From: a candidate division Zixibacteria bacterium RBG_16_53_22
Lineage (GTDB): Bacteria; Zixibacteria; MSB-5A5; UBA10806
Length of the DNA: 41,865 nucleotides
Assembly (NCBI GenBank): GCA_001775395.1
Contig: MEWP01000159.1
Coordinates: forward strand, 36,590-78,454
Direction: 5' to 3'
The notes beneath the pieces are model-generated. The model worked only from the letters and a program-made list of their open reading frames with translations. It was not told where the DNA came from and did no database searches. The position numbers and the translations under genes are program-made. Shown here piece by piece: positions 15,211-24,146 of the stretch (position 1 is its first letter; each line of letters begins with the position of its first letter).

Positions 15211-17036
15211 AATTATATTGGCGTCTGCTTGGCTATCTGAGACCGCATTTTAGGCACTACCTCGCGGCCATCGTTTTCGGGACTCTTTTTGCGGCCATGA
15301 GCGGCGTGTCGCTGACCATGATCGTCCCGTTCACGAAAATCATATTCGAGCAGGATGTCACGGTTGGCGCGGATCAAACCGGCCCAATCGATTATTCGAA
15401 GCTGCTCAAGCTCGACAAAGAAACATTCGCCAAGCTTATCGGCGGCGATGATAAGGTCGAGCGCCTCGGAAGATTTTGTATCATTCTCCTCATTGTTTTC
15501 CTGATCAAGAACATATTCTTATATTGCTGGAGCTATCTCATAATCAAAGTCGAGCAGGGTGTGGTGCGGGATCTTCGAAATGAGCTGTTCGAACATTACC
15601 AGCGGCTTCCGCTGGAGTTTTTCCACGGCCAGAAAGCCGGGGAATTAATATCGCGCATCACCAATGATATTACGCTCGTTCGTGGGGCGGTTGCCAATGG
15701 GCTCTCGGATCTGTTGAAAAACCTGCTTCTGGCTATCGTATTTCTCGCCCTTGTTTTTGCGGCCTCATGGAAAATGGCCCTGGCTACAATCATAATCATG
15801 CCCCCATCGATTTTACTTATTGGCATTTTCGGCAAGGCCCTTAAGGCCAATTCGCTTATCACCCAGCAGAGGATGGCCTCCATAACGACCGTGCTGCAGG
15901 AGACGGTTTCGGGTATCAGAGTAGTCAAGGCCTTTGCCATGGAGAAGTTCGAGCAAGGCCGATTCAAGAAGTTTACCAACGATTTCTACAAGACCATGAT
16001 CCGCTTGACCCGGATCGGCTCGATTGCCATACCCATGACCGAGATGCTGGGCGTTGCCGCCGGCACAGTCATTCTCTGGTACGGTGGTAAGCAAATACTC
16101 CAGGGTTCGGGCCTGACCGCCGATAGATTCTTCCTGTTTCTGGTCGCCATGTTCTCATTGATGCAGCCAATCAAGGTATTGAGCCGAGTCAATATCGATA
16201 TCCAGCAGGGGCTGGCCGCCGGTGAGAGGATTTTCCAGATTCTCGACACCAGGCCCAAAATCACCGAGGTCACTAATCCGGTCGCACTCAAACGCTTTGA
16301 TGACGCCGTACGTTTTGAGCAGGTGCATTTCCATTATGTCGAGGGCGCTTTTGAATTGGAGGATATTGATTTCGAGATCAAGAAGGGGCAGGTGGTCGCC
16401 CTGGCAGGACCATCGGGCGGAGGAAAATCAACCATCGTCGACCTCATTCCGAGATTTTATGATCCAACATCTGGCAGGGTTACCATCGATGGCAGCGACT
16501 TGAGACAGGTGGAAATCGGCTCGCTCAGAAACCTATTGGGGATTGTGACCCAGGAGACGATTTTATTCAACGATACCGTCTATAACAACGTGGCCTACGG
16601 GCGCACTGATATCGGCCGCGATGCCGTGGAGCGTGCGCTCGAGGCCGCCTGCGCGCTCGATTTCGTGCGGGAAATGCCGCAGGGTCTCGATACCGTTATC
16701 GGCGATAGGGGAGTGAAGCTCTCCGGCGGCCAACGTCAAAGGCTGGCTATTGCGCGCGCCCTCCTGAAAGACCCGCCGATCCTGATTTTCGATGAAGCCA
16801 CCTCCTCTCTCGATTCGGAGTCGGAGCAGTTAATCACCCAGGCGATATCGAATCTCCTGACAGGCCGGACCGTAATTATAATCGCCCATCGGCTTTCGAC
16901 AATAAGGCGGGCCGATCTGATTTTGGTGGTGGAGAACGGCCGCATTGTCGAAACCGGCGATCACAACGATCTTATTATCGAAGGCGGCCTATACAAGCGT
17001 CTCTACGACCTGCAATTCCAGGATATGGCAATATGA
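15207..17036 (+). CDS. MsbA-type lipid/lipopolysaccharide ABC exporter
   Basis: This is a half-size ABC exporter of 609 residues with the membrane domain fused to the ATPase, the arrangement of MsbA, which flips lipid A-core across the inner membrane. Membrane helices lie within about 15-320. The nucleotide-binding domain has Walker A GPSGGGKST (401-409), Q-loop near TQE (448-450), signature LSGGQ (505-509), Walker B ILIFDE (525-530) and H-loop His561, all intact. The ATG at 15207 overlaps the preceding GT9 by 4 nt; a start 45 nt upstream would extend into that gene. Flanking LPS-type glycosyltransferases support a lipid-linked glycan as substrate rather than a drug. Confidence 0.9.
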   Translation: MKLYWRLLGYLRPHFRHYLAAIVFGTLFAAMSGVSLTMIVPFTKIIFEQDVTVGADQTGPIDYSKLLKLDKETFAKLIGGDDKVERLGRFCIILLIVFLIKNIFLYCWSYLIIKVEQGVVRDLRNELFEHYQRLPLEFFHGQKAGELISRITNDITLVRGAVANGLSDLLKNLLLAIVFLALVFAASWKMALATIIIMPPSILLIGIFGKALKANSLITQQRMASITTVLQETVSGIRVVKAFAMEKFEQGRFKKFTNDFYKTMIRLTRIGSIAIPMTEMLGVAAGTVILWYGGKQILQGSGLTADRFFLFLVAMFSLMQPIKVLSRVNIDIQQGLAAGERIFQILDTRPKITEVTNPVALKRFDDAVRFEQVHFHYVEGAFELEDIDFEIKKGQVVALAGPSGGGKSTIVDLIPRFYDPTSGRVTIDGSDLRQVEIGSLRNLLGIVTQETILFNDTVYNNVAYGRTDIGRDAVERALEAACALDFVREMPQGLDTVIGDRGVKLSGGQRQRLAIARALLKDPPILIFDEATSSLDSESEQLITQAISNLLTGRTVIIIAHRLSTIRRADLILVVENGRIVETGDHNDLIIEGGLYKRLYDLQFQDMAI

Positions 17037-18058
17037 CGGAATACCGGCGCCCCCTCTTTATCCAGCTTCGAAGAATCGGCGATGTCCTTATGTGCACGCC
17101 GGCGGTCAGGGCATTCAAGAGCGCGCACCCGGACTGCAGTCTCGATTTTCTGACCGAGCTCCCGGATGTCTTGGATGGTAATCCCCACGTCGACCACGTC
17201 ATCAAAGTCGATCAGAAGGCTCAATATCACCCCATATACCAATTCGATTTAATAAGGCGAATCCGGGCCGCACGATATGATCTGATTGTTGATTTCCTTG
17301 CTAATCCTCGAAGCGCCTGGTACTCTTATCTCAGTGGCGCTCCAATCCGCTTAAGCTATGGATTTGGCCATAGGCGATGGGCATACAACCTGGTTCCCAC
17401 CAAGCCGGACGAGGCCTCCTATGCCGCGATCGACAGGTTGAATTTGCTCAAAGCCATAGGAATCACCGGCGCGGATCCGCGTCTCGAATTCTATTTTTCG
17501 AACGAGGACAAAGATTTCGCCGACCAACTCCGTCATATGGCCGGCGGCAGGGAGATAATTACTATCTCGCCAGTTTCACGTCGACAGTTCAATCGGTGGC
17601 CGATTGAGAATTATGCGAAAATAGCAGATTCCCTGGCCCATGAATTTGATGCTATTGTTCTCCTCCTGGCAGGGCCGGGCGAGGAGAAAATCGCCGAGCG
17701 AGTCGCGGAGTTGATGCAGACCGGATCAATCGTCCCCCGCGTAACCCGGCTGGGGCAGCTTGGGGCGATATTCGCCATGGCCTCGCTTCACATCGGCAAC
17801 GATAATGGCCCGAAACACATCGCCGTGGCCTGTGGCGCGCCAACTCTGACGATTTACGGCCCGCATAACCCTGTCAGTTGGACCTACCCCGATCCGAGCC
17901 GCCACGGCCAAATCTCGCCATCGGAATTTTGCCCCGACTGCGCCTCGGGCGGGCACCGCGATAAAACAAACTGTATCGAGCTGATTCCCGTGGAGTCCGT
18001 TCTGGCCAGGGCGCGGACTATGATCGAGGCTCTCAACAACGCCGCGTTGAAGCGATGA
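17033..18058 (+). CDS. Glycosyltransferase family 9 (second copy)
   Basis: This is a 341-residue GT9 enzyme, probably a heptosyltransferase-like step in core oligosaccharide assembly. It shows FIQLRRIGDVLMCTPAVRAF at the N-terminus (the RxGDxL motif is canonical), ITISPVSRRQFNRWP at the donor domain, and GNDNGPKHIAVACGAPTLTIYGP, the GT9 signature. A cysteine-containing segment near the C-terminus (FCPDCASGGHRDKTNC) resembles the C-rich ends of some family members. It has 4-nt overlaps on both sides, so expression is tightly coupled to the ABC exporter and the GT4 gene. Confidence 0.9.
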   Translation: MTEYRRPLFIQLRRIGDVLMCTPAVRAFKSAHPDCSLDFLTELPDVLDGNPHVDHVIKVDQKAQYHPIYQFDLIRRIRAARYDLIVDFLANPRSAWYSYLSGAPIRLSYGFGHRRWAYNLVPTKPDEASYAAIDRLNLLKAIGITGADPRLEFYFSNEDKDFADQLRHMAGGREIITISPVSRRQFNRWPIENYAKIADSLAHEFDAIVLLLAGPGEEKIAERVAELMQTGSIVPRVTRLGQLGAIFAMASLHIGNDNGPKHIAVACGAPTLTIYGPHNPVSWTYPDPSRHGQISPSEFCPDCASGGHRDKTNCIELIPVESVLARARTMIEALNNAALKR

Positions 18059-19155
18059 GGATAATTCAGATAATCGATGTTCGATGGTATAACGCCTGCG
18101 CCGATTTCGCAATCAAGCAGGCCCAAGGGCTGATCCTGGCGGGACACGATGTCCTCTTCATGGCCAACCCGGGCTCCCCCCCCGCGAAAAAGGCGAGGGA
18201 GATAGGGCTGGAGGTCGACGAGCGAATAAGTTTCGCCGGCGCCGATAAGGTATTTGGTGCCCCATCGAGATTAAGATCGACGGCCGAAAGATTTGGCGCC
18301 GATGTCATTTTTGCCCACCGCGGCGAGTCGCATCTCATAGCGGGGCTTGCGGCCAGGGGAATGAAATTCAAAGTTGCGCGATTTCGGGGGGACGTTCGAC
18401 CGCCGCGCGGCAATCTCCTCAGTCGCTGGCTGAACTTGAAGCTGACCGACGGCATTGCGGTCTCCACCGAACGCCTTAGGATCGACTATGAGAAGACATT
18501 TCGTTCAAATGGAATCCCATGCCGAGTCATCTACCCCGGGATCGACCGGGAATCGATCAAGGCTTTTGCGCCAAAGGCAGACCTCAAGCGCAGATTTGGG
18601 CTGAAACCCGATAAGCCGGTGGTGGGAATTGTGGGACGGTTTTCGCCGGTCAAGGGACATCGCTATTTTATCGAGGCCGCAAAGATGGTATCGCTGAAAT
18701 ATCCGGAAACCCAGTTTGTCATAGCCGGAGAGGATGCGCAGGTTTCAGCCGCCGAGCTTCAATTGACTGCGGCCACATTAAAGGTACCCAATGTGAGATT
18801 CTTCGGCGTTATTGAAAATATCGCCGAGTTGATGGCGGCATTCGATATCGGCGTGGTTGCCTCGATCGGTTCCGAGATGATATGCCGGGTCCTGCTCGAG
18901 TATTTCGCGGCCGGGCTGCCGGTGGTGGCGACATCCGTAAACCAGGTGGCGGAGCTGATGCTTCTTTCCGACGGCGGCGTGCTGGTCCCTACGGCCGATT
19001 CGCCGGCCATGGCCAATGCCATCAACGATCTGATCGCCGACACGCCTCTTAGAAATAAGCTGTCGGCCAGCGGCATGAGATGGATCGAGGGGAGGTCTTT
19101 GAAAACGCTCGGCGACGAAACGGCCAAATTTCTATCCGAGGTTATTGATGCATAA
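18055..19155 (+). CDS. Glycosyltransferase family 4
   Basis: This retaining GT-B glycosyltransferase has 366 residues. The N-terminal acceptor domain starts MRIIQIIDVRWYN and includes KQAQGLILAGHDVLF. The donor domain has VGIVGRFSPVKGHRYFIEA (190-208), QFVIAGE (220-226) and the EX7E pair E274...E282 (SEMICRVLLEYFAAGLPVVAT), which binds the nucleotide sugar. The family includes WaaG-type LPS core and O-antigen enzymes, consistent with its place between GT9 and the ligase-like gene. The sugar transferred cannot be assigned. It has a 4-nt overlap with the upstream GT9 and overlaps the next gene by 8 nt. Confidence 0.9.
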   Translation: MRIIQIIDVRWYNACADFAIKQAQGLILAGHDVLFMANPGSPPAKKAREIGLEVDERISFAGADKVFGAPSRLRSTAERFGADVIFAHRGESHLIAGLAARGMKFKVARFRGDVRPPRGNLLSRWLNLKLTDGIAVSTERLRIDYEKTFRSNGIPCRVIYPGIDRESIKAFAPKADLKRRFGLKPDKPVVGIVGRFSPVKGHRYFIEAAKMVSLKYPETQFVIAGEDAQVSAAELQLTAATLKVPNVRFFGVIENIAELMAAFDIGVVASIGSEMICRVLLEYFAAGLPVVATSVNQVAELMLLSDGGVLVPTADSPAMANAINDLIADTPLRNKLSASGMRWIEGRSLKTLGDETAKFLSEVIDA

Positions 19156-20248
19156 CAAGCATTTAATTAATTTCGGATTTTATCTTTTGCTCGTCTTCGC
19201 CTTTACGGCGGCGATCTATCCGCCTCTGGCATATTTCGCCGCAGCCGGCTTGCTGCTATTATGGCTTCTGGATTTGCTGATATTCAGGGAGCCTGAATTC
19301 GTGAACATGCCCCTGTTTTATCCCATGATGGCTCTGGTTGCGATCCTGGTTGTGGCCTGGATGGTGGCAAGGATTTACGGGGCCGGTAATAATTTTGTAT
19401 ATATCGCCTTCTTGTCGCTTTTCTACTTCATTGTTGGGGGATTCGTTGTCACTAACGAGCAGCGCCGCATGATCATGTGGACATTCGCCAGCGGTGTATT
19501 GCTGTACTCGGGAATCAGGCTCGCGGTCTGGTGGGGCGCCCTGTCCCAACCCGGCCACGAAATGATTCACGTCGATCAATCCCGGATTTTATTCATTTCA
19601 ATGGCTATTTGTATCCTGATCGCCTTTCTGGCCGAGGCCAAGGGCAAATACGAGCGGATTTTCTACTCCCTCGTTTGCCTGCCGCTGACTATCCTGGCGC
19701 TGATGATATCGGACAGGAGTGTCATTCTGGCGATCCTGGTTATAGTGGTGTTCGTTGCGATATTTCGCGATAAGAGGCTGATGATACCCGTGGCCGCGAT
19801 AATTCTTCTTGCAGCCCTGGGATTGGGCGGCATTCATTTTTATCTGGAAAGAAATCTCAACATAGCCGGTTGCGGTAAATTCATCATGGCGCCTCTGAAC
19901 TCCGCATTTTACGATCCTGATATCATTTCCGAGGCCTCATTCTTCGGCGCCAATATTACCGCGCCGGACTATAATATGAATCCGGGGTATATGTACTCCT
20001 TTTTTCTGGAGTTGATTCGAGGCGCGGGTCCGCCGGCTGTCCTGATTATGACATATATTTTCTTTGAACGGGCCCGGGAATCGTATTCCAAGAGGAAAAA
20101 GGTCGCTCTGTCAGAGGAAAAATCGTATCACCTCACTGTGCTTCTGGTGGTCGGAGTCTTAATTGTCCTTAATATTTATGGCACGGCATTTTTCTTCCCC
20201 AACGCCGTCCTGGCCGCCTGGATGATACTGGGAATCGGCGAGGTATGA
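19148..20248 (+). CDS. Polytopic membrane protein, O-antigen ligase-like
   Basis: This 366-residue protein has about ten hydrophobic segments and a larger loop around 240-285 (after LERNLNIAGCG, up to MNPGYMYSFFLEL), the general layout of WaaL/Wzy O-antigen ligase or polymerase proteins. No diagnostic motif is strong enough for a firm call. I prefer the ATG at 19148 to the TTG one codon earlier. It overlaps the GT4 gene by 8 nt and the GT2 gene by 4 nt, so it belongs to the glycan operon. If it is a ligase, it would attach a lipid-linked glycan to the core on the periplasmic side, after export by the MsbA-like protein. Confidence 0.6.
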   Translation: MHNKHLINFGFYLLLVFAFTAAIYPPLAYFAAAGLLLLWLLDLLIFREPEFVNMPLFYPMMALVAILVVAWMVARIYGAGNNFVYIAFLSLFYFIVGGFVVTNEQRRMIMWTFASGVLLYSGIRLAVWWGALSQPGHEMIHVDQSRILFISMAICILIAFLAEAKGKYERIFYSLVCLPLTILALMISDRSVILAILVIVVFVAIFRDKRLMIPVAAIILLAALGLGGIHFYLERNLNIAGCGKFIMAPLNSAFYDPDIISEASFFGANITAPDYNMNPGYMYSFFLELIRGAGPPAVLIMTYIFFERARESYSKRKKVALSEEKSYHLTVLLVVGVLIVLNIYGTAFFFPNAVLAAWMILGIGEV

Positions 20249-21006
20249 AAACGCCAGCCATTTCCGTTGTCATAATGGCCCGCAACGAGGAGGCCAATAT
20301 TGTCGATGCCATATCCTCGGTGCCGTTTGCCTCGCAGGTAGTGGTCGCCGATACCGGCAGCAGCGACCGGACAATGGAGCTCGCCCGTGTTGCCGGCGCC
20401 GAAGTGCATAGTATTGAATTCGATGGCTACGGTACAAGCAAGAACCGGGCATTGCAGTTTTGCCGGGGCCAATGGATTCTTTCAATCGATGCCGATGAAC
20501 GGGTTTCGCCGGATCTGGCCGACGCCATTACGACAGCGATATCCGACGATTCTACGTATGACGGCTTCCTGATTAATCGGCTGACCTATTTTCTGGGGAA
20601 ACCAGTCAGGCATTCGGGATGGTATCCCGATTACTTGCCTCGAATATTCAGGAATGGGAAGGGGAAGTTCTCCGAGCGCCTGGTTCACGAGAGTATCGAA
20701 ATTGACGGCAGAACCTCACGCCTCGATGGCTTGCTATACCACTACAGCTACGAAACGCTGGAAGACTATCTCGAAAAAATGAACGTCTATTCAGAATTAA
20801 ATGCCCGAGAAGCATTCGATTCGGGCAGAAAATATCATTCCCTGGACCTCATCGCCCGCCCAATTGCCACATTTGTAAAAATGTATTTTCTTAGGCTCGG
20901 GTTTCTTGACGGTTTCAACGGATTTCTCCTGGCGAGATTATCGTCATTTCACGTTTATGTAAAATATATCAAGCTGCGCGAGCTCTGTAAATCCGAGGGC
21001 AAATGA
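20245..21006 (+). CDS. Glycosyltransferase family 2 (WaaE/KdtX-like)
   Basis: This is an inverting GT-A glycosyltransferase of 253 residues. Residues 6-15 (ISVVIMARNE), the VVVADTGSSDRT loop (32-43) and the metal-binding DAD at 82-84 (LSIDADERV) are all canonical. The following RLTYFLGKPVRHSGWYPD stretch is characteristic of the WaaE/KdtX group, which adds glucose or a related sugar to the LPS inner core. It has 4-nt overlaps on both sides within the glycan operon. The donor sugar is uncertain. Confidence 0.9.
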   Translation: MKTPAISVVIMARNEEANIVDAISSVPFASQVVVADTGSSDRTMELARVAGAEVHSIEFDGYGTSKNRALQFCRGQWILSIDADERVSPDLADAITTAISDDSTYDGFLINRLTYFLGKPVRHSGWYPDYLPRIFRNGKGKFSERLVHESIEIDGRTSRLDGLLYHYSYETLEDYLEKMNVYSELNAREAFDSGRKYHSLDLIARPIATFVKMYFLRLGFLDGFNGFLLARLSSFHVYVKYIKLRELCKSEGK

Positions 21007-21983
21007 AAAAGCCCCGGCGAATCCTCATAGTGCGGCCCGACAGGCTCGGTGACCTGATTCTATCGCTTCCGGTGGCCGAGACGCTTAGGCAGCATTATCC
21101 GGAGTCGAGCGTCAGCTATCTCGCGGCCCCCGGTCCCGCCCAAATCAAACCGCTGGTGCCATATGTCGACCAGTGGTATCTCGACGGCGACGGGCGAAAC
21201 AGGCTTGGCCTTTCACAATTGATTCAAGCCATGAAATCGGCAAAGTTTGACTGTGTCATAGAGCTTAAGCCATCTCTGAGGACCGCCGCGGCCGCGCTCT
21301 TGGCGCGAATCGATGCTCGTATCGGTACGGCCAGGCGAGGATTCTCGCTTTTCTACAACGAGCGTGTCGACATCCATCGAAAAGGCTCGGGCAAACATCA
21401 AACAGACCTCGATTTGGAGCTTTTGGTCAGCCTCGGAATAGAGGTCAACGGTCTTCTTCCGAGATTGGAATTGACCGCGACTGCGATAGCCGGGGCAAAG
21501 ATGCTTGTCGGCGGCGATCCAAAACCTTATATTGTCATGCATCCGGGTTCAGGAGGTTCGGCGCCGAACTGGCCCATTGAATATTATCGAGAATTGGCAG
21601 TTATGGTTATGGAATCGGCCGGGTATGGAGTTGTAATAACCGGCAATAATGATCGCATCGGAGATTTCGACGAACGATGTGTCGACTTGAATGGTAAGAC
21701 CGACATGGAAGAACTGGCCGGGGTTATCGCCGGCGCCGCGCTATTCATATCCGGAAGCACCGGGCCGCTGCACCTGGCTGATTCATTAGGGGTCGGCTGC
21801 ATGGGATTCTTCATACGCCATCAGGTCGTCGGGCCGGAAAGATGGGGCCCGCGTCGAAATATGGCCGGTGTGATGGTGCCCGATAGGCGATGTCAGTGCC
21901 GTGACCTGTCACGATGCGATTGCCTCAGGCAGGTTACGCCGGAAAAGGCCTTGAATATGATTGAATCAATCCTGGGCTCATAA
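21003..21983 (+). CDS. Glycosyltransferase family 9 (third copy)
   Basis: This is a 326-residue GT9 enzyme, closest in layout to ADP-heptose:LPS heptosyltransferases. It has ILIVRPDRLGDLILSLPVAE at 7-26, the PYIVMHPGSGGSAPNWPIEYY donor region, and FISGSTGPLHLADSLGVGC with the GT9 signature. The C-terminus has a cysteine-rich stretch (RRCQCRDLSRCDC) that could bind a metal or form disulfides; I do not recognise it as a standard GT9 element. It has a 4-nt overlap with the GT2 gene and only 9 nt before the RelA/SpoT gene, which makes it the junction between the glycan genes and the stringent-response gene. Confidence 0.9.
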   Translation: MKKPRRILIVRPDRLGDLILSLPVAETLRQHYPESSVSYLAAPGPAQIKPLVPYVDQWYLDGDGRNRLGLSQLIQAMKSAKFDCVIELKPSLRTAAAALLARIDARIGTARRGFSLFYNERVDIHRKGSGKHQTDLDLELLVSLGIEVNGLLPRLELTATAIAGAKMLVGGDPKPYIVMHPGSGGSAPNWPIEYYRELAVMVMESAGYGVVITGNNDRIGDFDERCVDLNGKTDMEELAGVIAGAALFISGSTGPLHLADSLGVGCMGFFIRHQVVGPERWGPRRNMAGVMVPDRRCQCRDLSRCDCLRQVTPEKALNMIESILGS

Positions 21984-21992
21984 GGCGAAGAT

Positions 21993-24146
21993 ATGGCAAA
22001 GAAAATAATGAATCTCGCGGAATTTATAATCGCCGTCGAGTCGCATAACGCCAATATAGATATACCATTGATCAAGAAGGCCTACGAGTTTTCAAATCGC
22101 GTGCACCGGGGTCAATTCCGTGAATCGGGCGATCCCTTCGTCGAGCATTGCCTCAATGTCGGTTTTATCCTCGCTGAGCAACACATGGATTCGGCCACGA
22201 TCGCGGCCGGACTGCTGCATGATGCTATCGAGGATGCCGGCGCCACCGCCGAGCAAATCAAGGCCGAGTTTGGCGACGAGATCGCGGCGCTGGTCGACGG
22301 GCTTAGCAAGATGTCGGAGTTGAAATTCAAGAGTCTCGCCGAGCAACAGGTGGAGTATTTTAGAAAGATGCTCCTTTCCATGGCGAAAGACATCAGGATA
22401 ATCGTCATCAAGCTGGCCGACCGGTTGCATAATATGCGCACCCTGGCCCACCTGCCCGAGGACAAGAGAAAGCGGATAGCGCTCGAGACACGCGAGATTT
22501 ACGCGCCCCTGGCCCACAGGTTTGGCATGGCGCGAATCAAGTTCGAGCTTGAAGACCTGGCTTTCAAATACCTTAATCCGAAGGAATTCGCCGAAATCGA
22601 AAAAAAGATCGCTGAAAGCAGCGACGAACGCGAAGCTTACATAAAGGACCTGACCGGCCCCCTGCGCGAGGCTCTGGAGAAGGCCAGTATCAAGGCCGAA
22701 ATCACAGGCCGGGCCAAACACTTCTTCTCGGTATACAGGAAGACCATGACCCGGGGAGTGCCTTTCGAGCAGATTTTCGACCTCCTCGCCGTGCGCATCG
22801 TGGTCGACACCGTCACGGACTGCTATCACGCGCTTGGCATTATCCACACCATGTGGGCGCCCGTGCCTGACAGATTTCACGACTACATAGCGAATCCTAA
22901 ATCAAACATGTACCGCTCGCTCCACACAACCGTGGTCGGGCCGCGCGGCAAGATGGTCGAAATCCAGATCCGCACTCATGCCATGCACTACACCGCCGAA
23001 TACGGCATTGCGGCCCACTGGCTCTACAAGGAGGGTAAGAAAATCCATGGAGAGCTCGACCGTCAGATGACGTGGCTTCGCGAAATTCTCGAATGGCAGA
23101 GGGAAATGACCAATCCCGAGGAGTTCATGGAATACCTCAAGGTGGATCTTTTCCAGGAGGATATTTTCGTTTATACTCCCGCCGGAGAACTCAAGCAGCT
23201 GCCCCGGGATTCGACCGCGCTGGATTTCGCATTTGCCGTCCACTCCGACGTTGGTTTCCATTGTGTGGGCGCCAAGGTTAACGGTAAATTCGTGCCTCTT
23301 TCCACCAAAATAGAAAGCGGCGACGAAATCGAGATCAAGACATCGCCCCACCAGACTCCGAGCCAGGATTGGCTGAAAGTCGTCAAGACCACGCGGGCCA
23401 AAACCAAAATCAAGCACTGGTTGAAACAAAAAGGATTCGAACAATCGGTTACGCTTGGCAAGGAGATGGTCGAGCGCGAAATTAAGAAAAGGCGATTGAC
23501 CCACCCCACCGATAATGAGATGCTCGACCTGGCCTCGATGAACGGATTTACGAACCTGGAGCAGATGTACTCCGCGATCGGGTCGGGCAGCGCCTCGCTG
23601 CAAACGATTCTCAACAAAATCATGCCGCAACAGGAGAAAGGCGAGCCTTCGATCGTCAAGCGCTTTATCGATCAGGCCCGGGGAGCCTCGAAGGGTATCC
23701 GCGTTGCGGGAATGGGAAACCTCATGTATCGATTTGCCTCGTGTTGCCAGCCGGTTCCGGGGGAGAAAATCGTGGGATTCGTGACCCGCGGCCGGGGGCT
23801 GTCGATTCATCGCGCCGATTGCCAAAACGCCTCCGCCGTATATGAGGAACCGGAGCGGCGAGTCGATGTTGAATGGGACGTCGAAAAAGGGCAATCATTT
23901 CTGGTCAGGCTGTATGCTCTCGTCGAGGATAGAAAAAATCTGTTGAAAGATATTACGGAGGCCATCGCCGAGGTCGATGTTAATGTCAGAGGAGGTGAAA
24001 TTGCCGCAGGCCAGTCGCCGGCGGTCGGGCATTTCGTGATCGAGATACAAAATTACGGCCAGCTTACTCGCGCCGTATCGAGGATGAGGAAGGTGTCCGG
24101 TGTATTGTCTGTCGACCGTGAGGGAATAGGTGACCACAAGGCATGA
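21993..24146 (+). CDS. Bifunctional (p)ppGpp synthetase/hydrolase (RelA/SpoT)
   Basis: This long RSH enzyme of 717 residues makes and degrades (p)ppGpp. The hydrolase HD domain looks active: H52, H76-D77 (GLLHDAIED) and D143 (LADRLHNMRT) match the metal-binding set H53/H77/D78/D144 of the Streptococcus Rel. The synthetase domain retains D262 (IFDLLAVRI), Y306 (NMYRSLHTTV) and E322 (VEIQIRT). A TGS domain lies at about 389-449, a Cys-containing conserved region near 585-620 (FASCCQPVPGE, HRADC) and an ACT domain at the C-terminus. It is thus predicted to be bifunctional and probably the only long RSH. It starts 9 nt after a GT9 gene and overlaps pgeF by 4 nt. Confidence 0.95.
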   Translation: MAKKIMNLAEFIIAVESHNANIDIPLIKKAYEFSNRVHRGQFRESGDPFVEHCLNVGFILAEQHMDSATIAAGLLHDAIEDAGATAEQIKAEFGDEIAALVDGLSKMSELKFKSLAEQQVEYFRKMLLSMAKDIRIIVIKLADRLHNMRTLAHLPEDKRKRIALETREIYAPLAHRFGMARIKFELEDLAFKYLNPKEFAEIEKKIAESSDEREAYIKDLTGPLREALEKASIKAEITGRAKHFFSVYRKTMTRGVPFEQIFDLLAVRIVVDTVTDCYHALGIIHTMWAPVPDRFHDYIANPKSNMYRSLHTTVVGPRGKMVEIQIRTHAMHYTAEYGIAAHWLYKEGKKIHGELDRQMTWLREILEWQREMTNPEEFMEYLKVDLFQEDIFVYTPAGELKQLPRDSTALDFAFAVHSDVGFHCVGAKVNGKFVPLSTKIESGDEIEIKTSPHQTPSQDWLKVVKTTRAKTKIKHWLKQKGFEQSVTLGKEMVEREIKKRRLTHPTDNEMLDLASMNGFTNLEQMYSAIGSGSASLQTILNKIMPQQEKGEPSIVKRFIDQARGASKGIRVAGMGNLMYRFASCCQPVPGEKIVGFVTRGRGLSIHRADCQNASAVYEEPERRVDVEWDVEKGQSFLVRLYALVEDRKNLLKDITEAIAEVDVNVRGGEIAAGQSPAVGHFVIEIQNYGQLTRAVSRMRKVSGVLSVDREGIGDHKA

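Noticed and set aside
22902-23894. 330-codon minus-strand frame opposite the RelA/SpoT gene
   Set aside because: It is the shadow of a fully recognisable RSH enzyme; its composition (His-, Gly- and Arg-rich, no motif) is typical of antisense frames.
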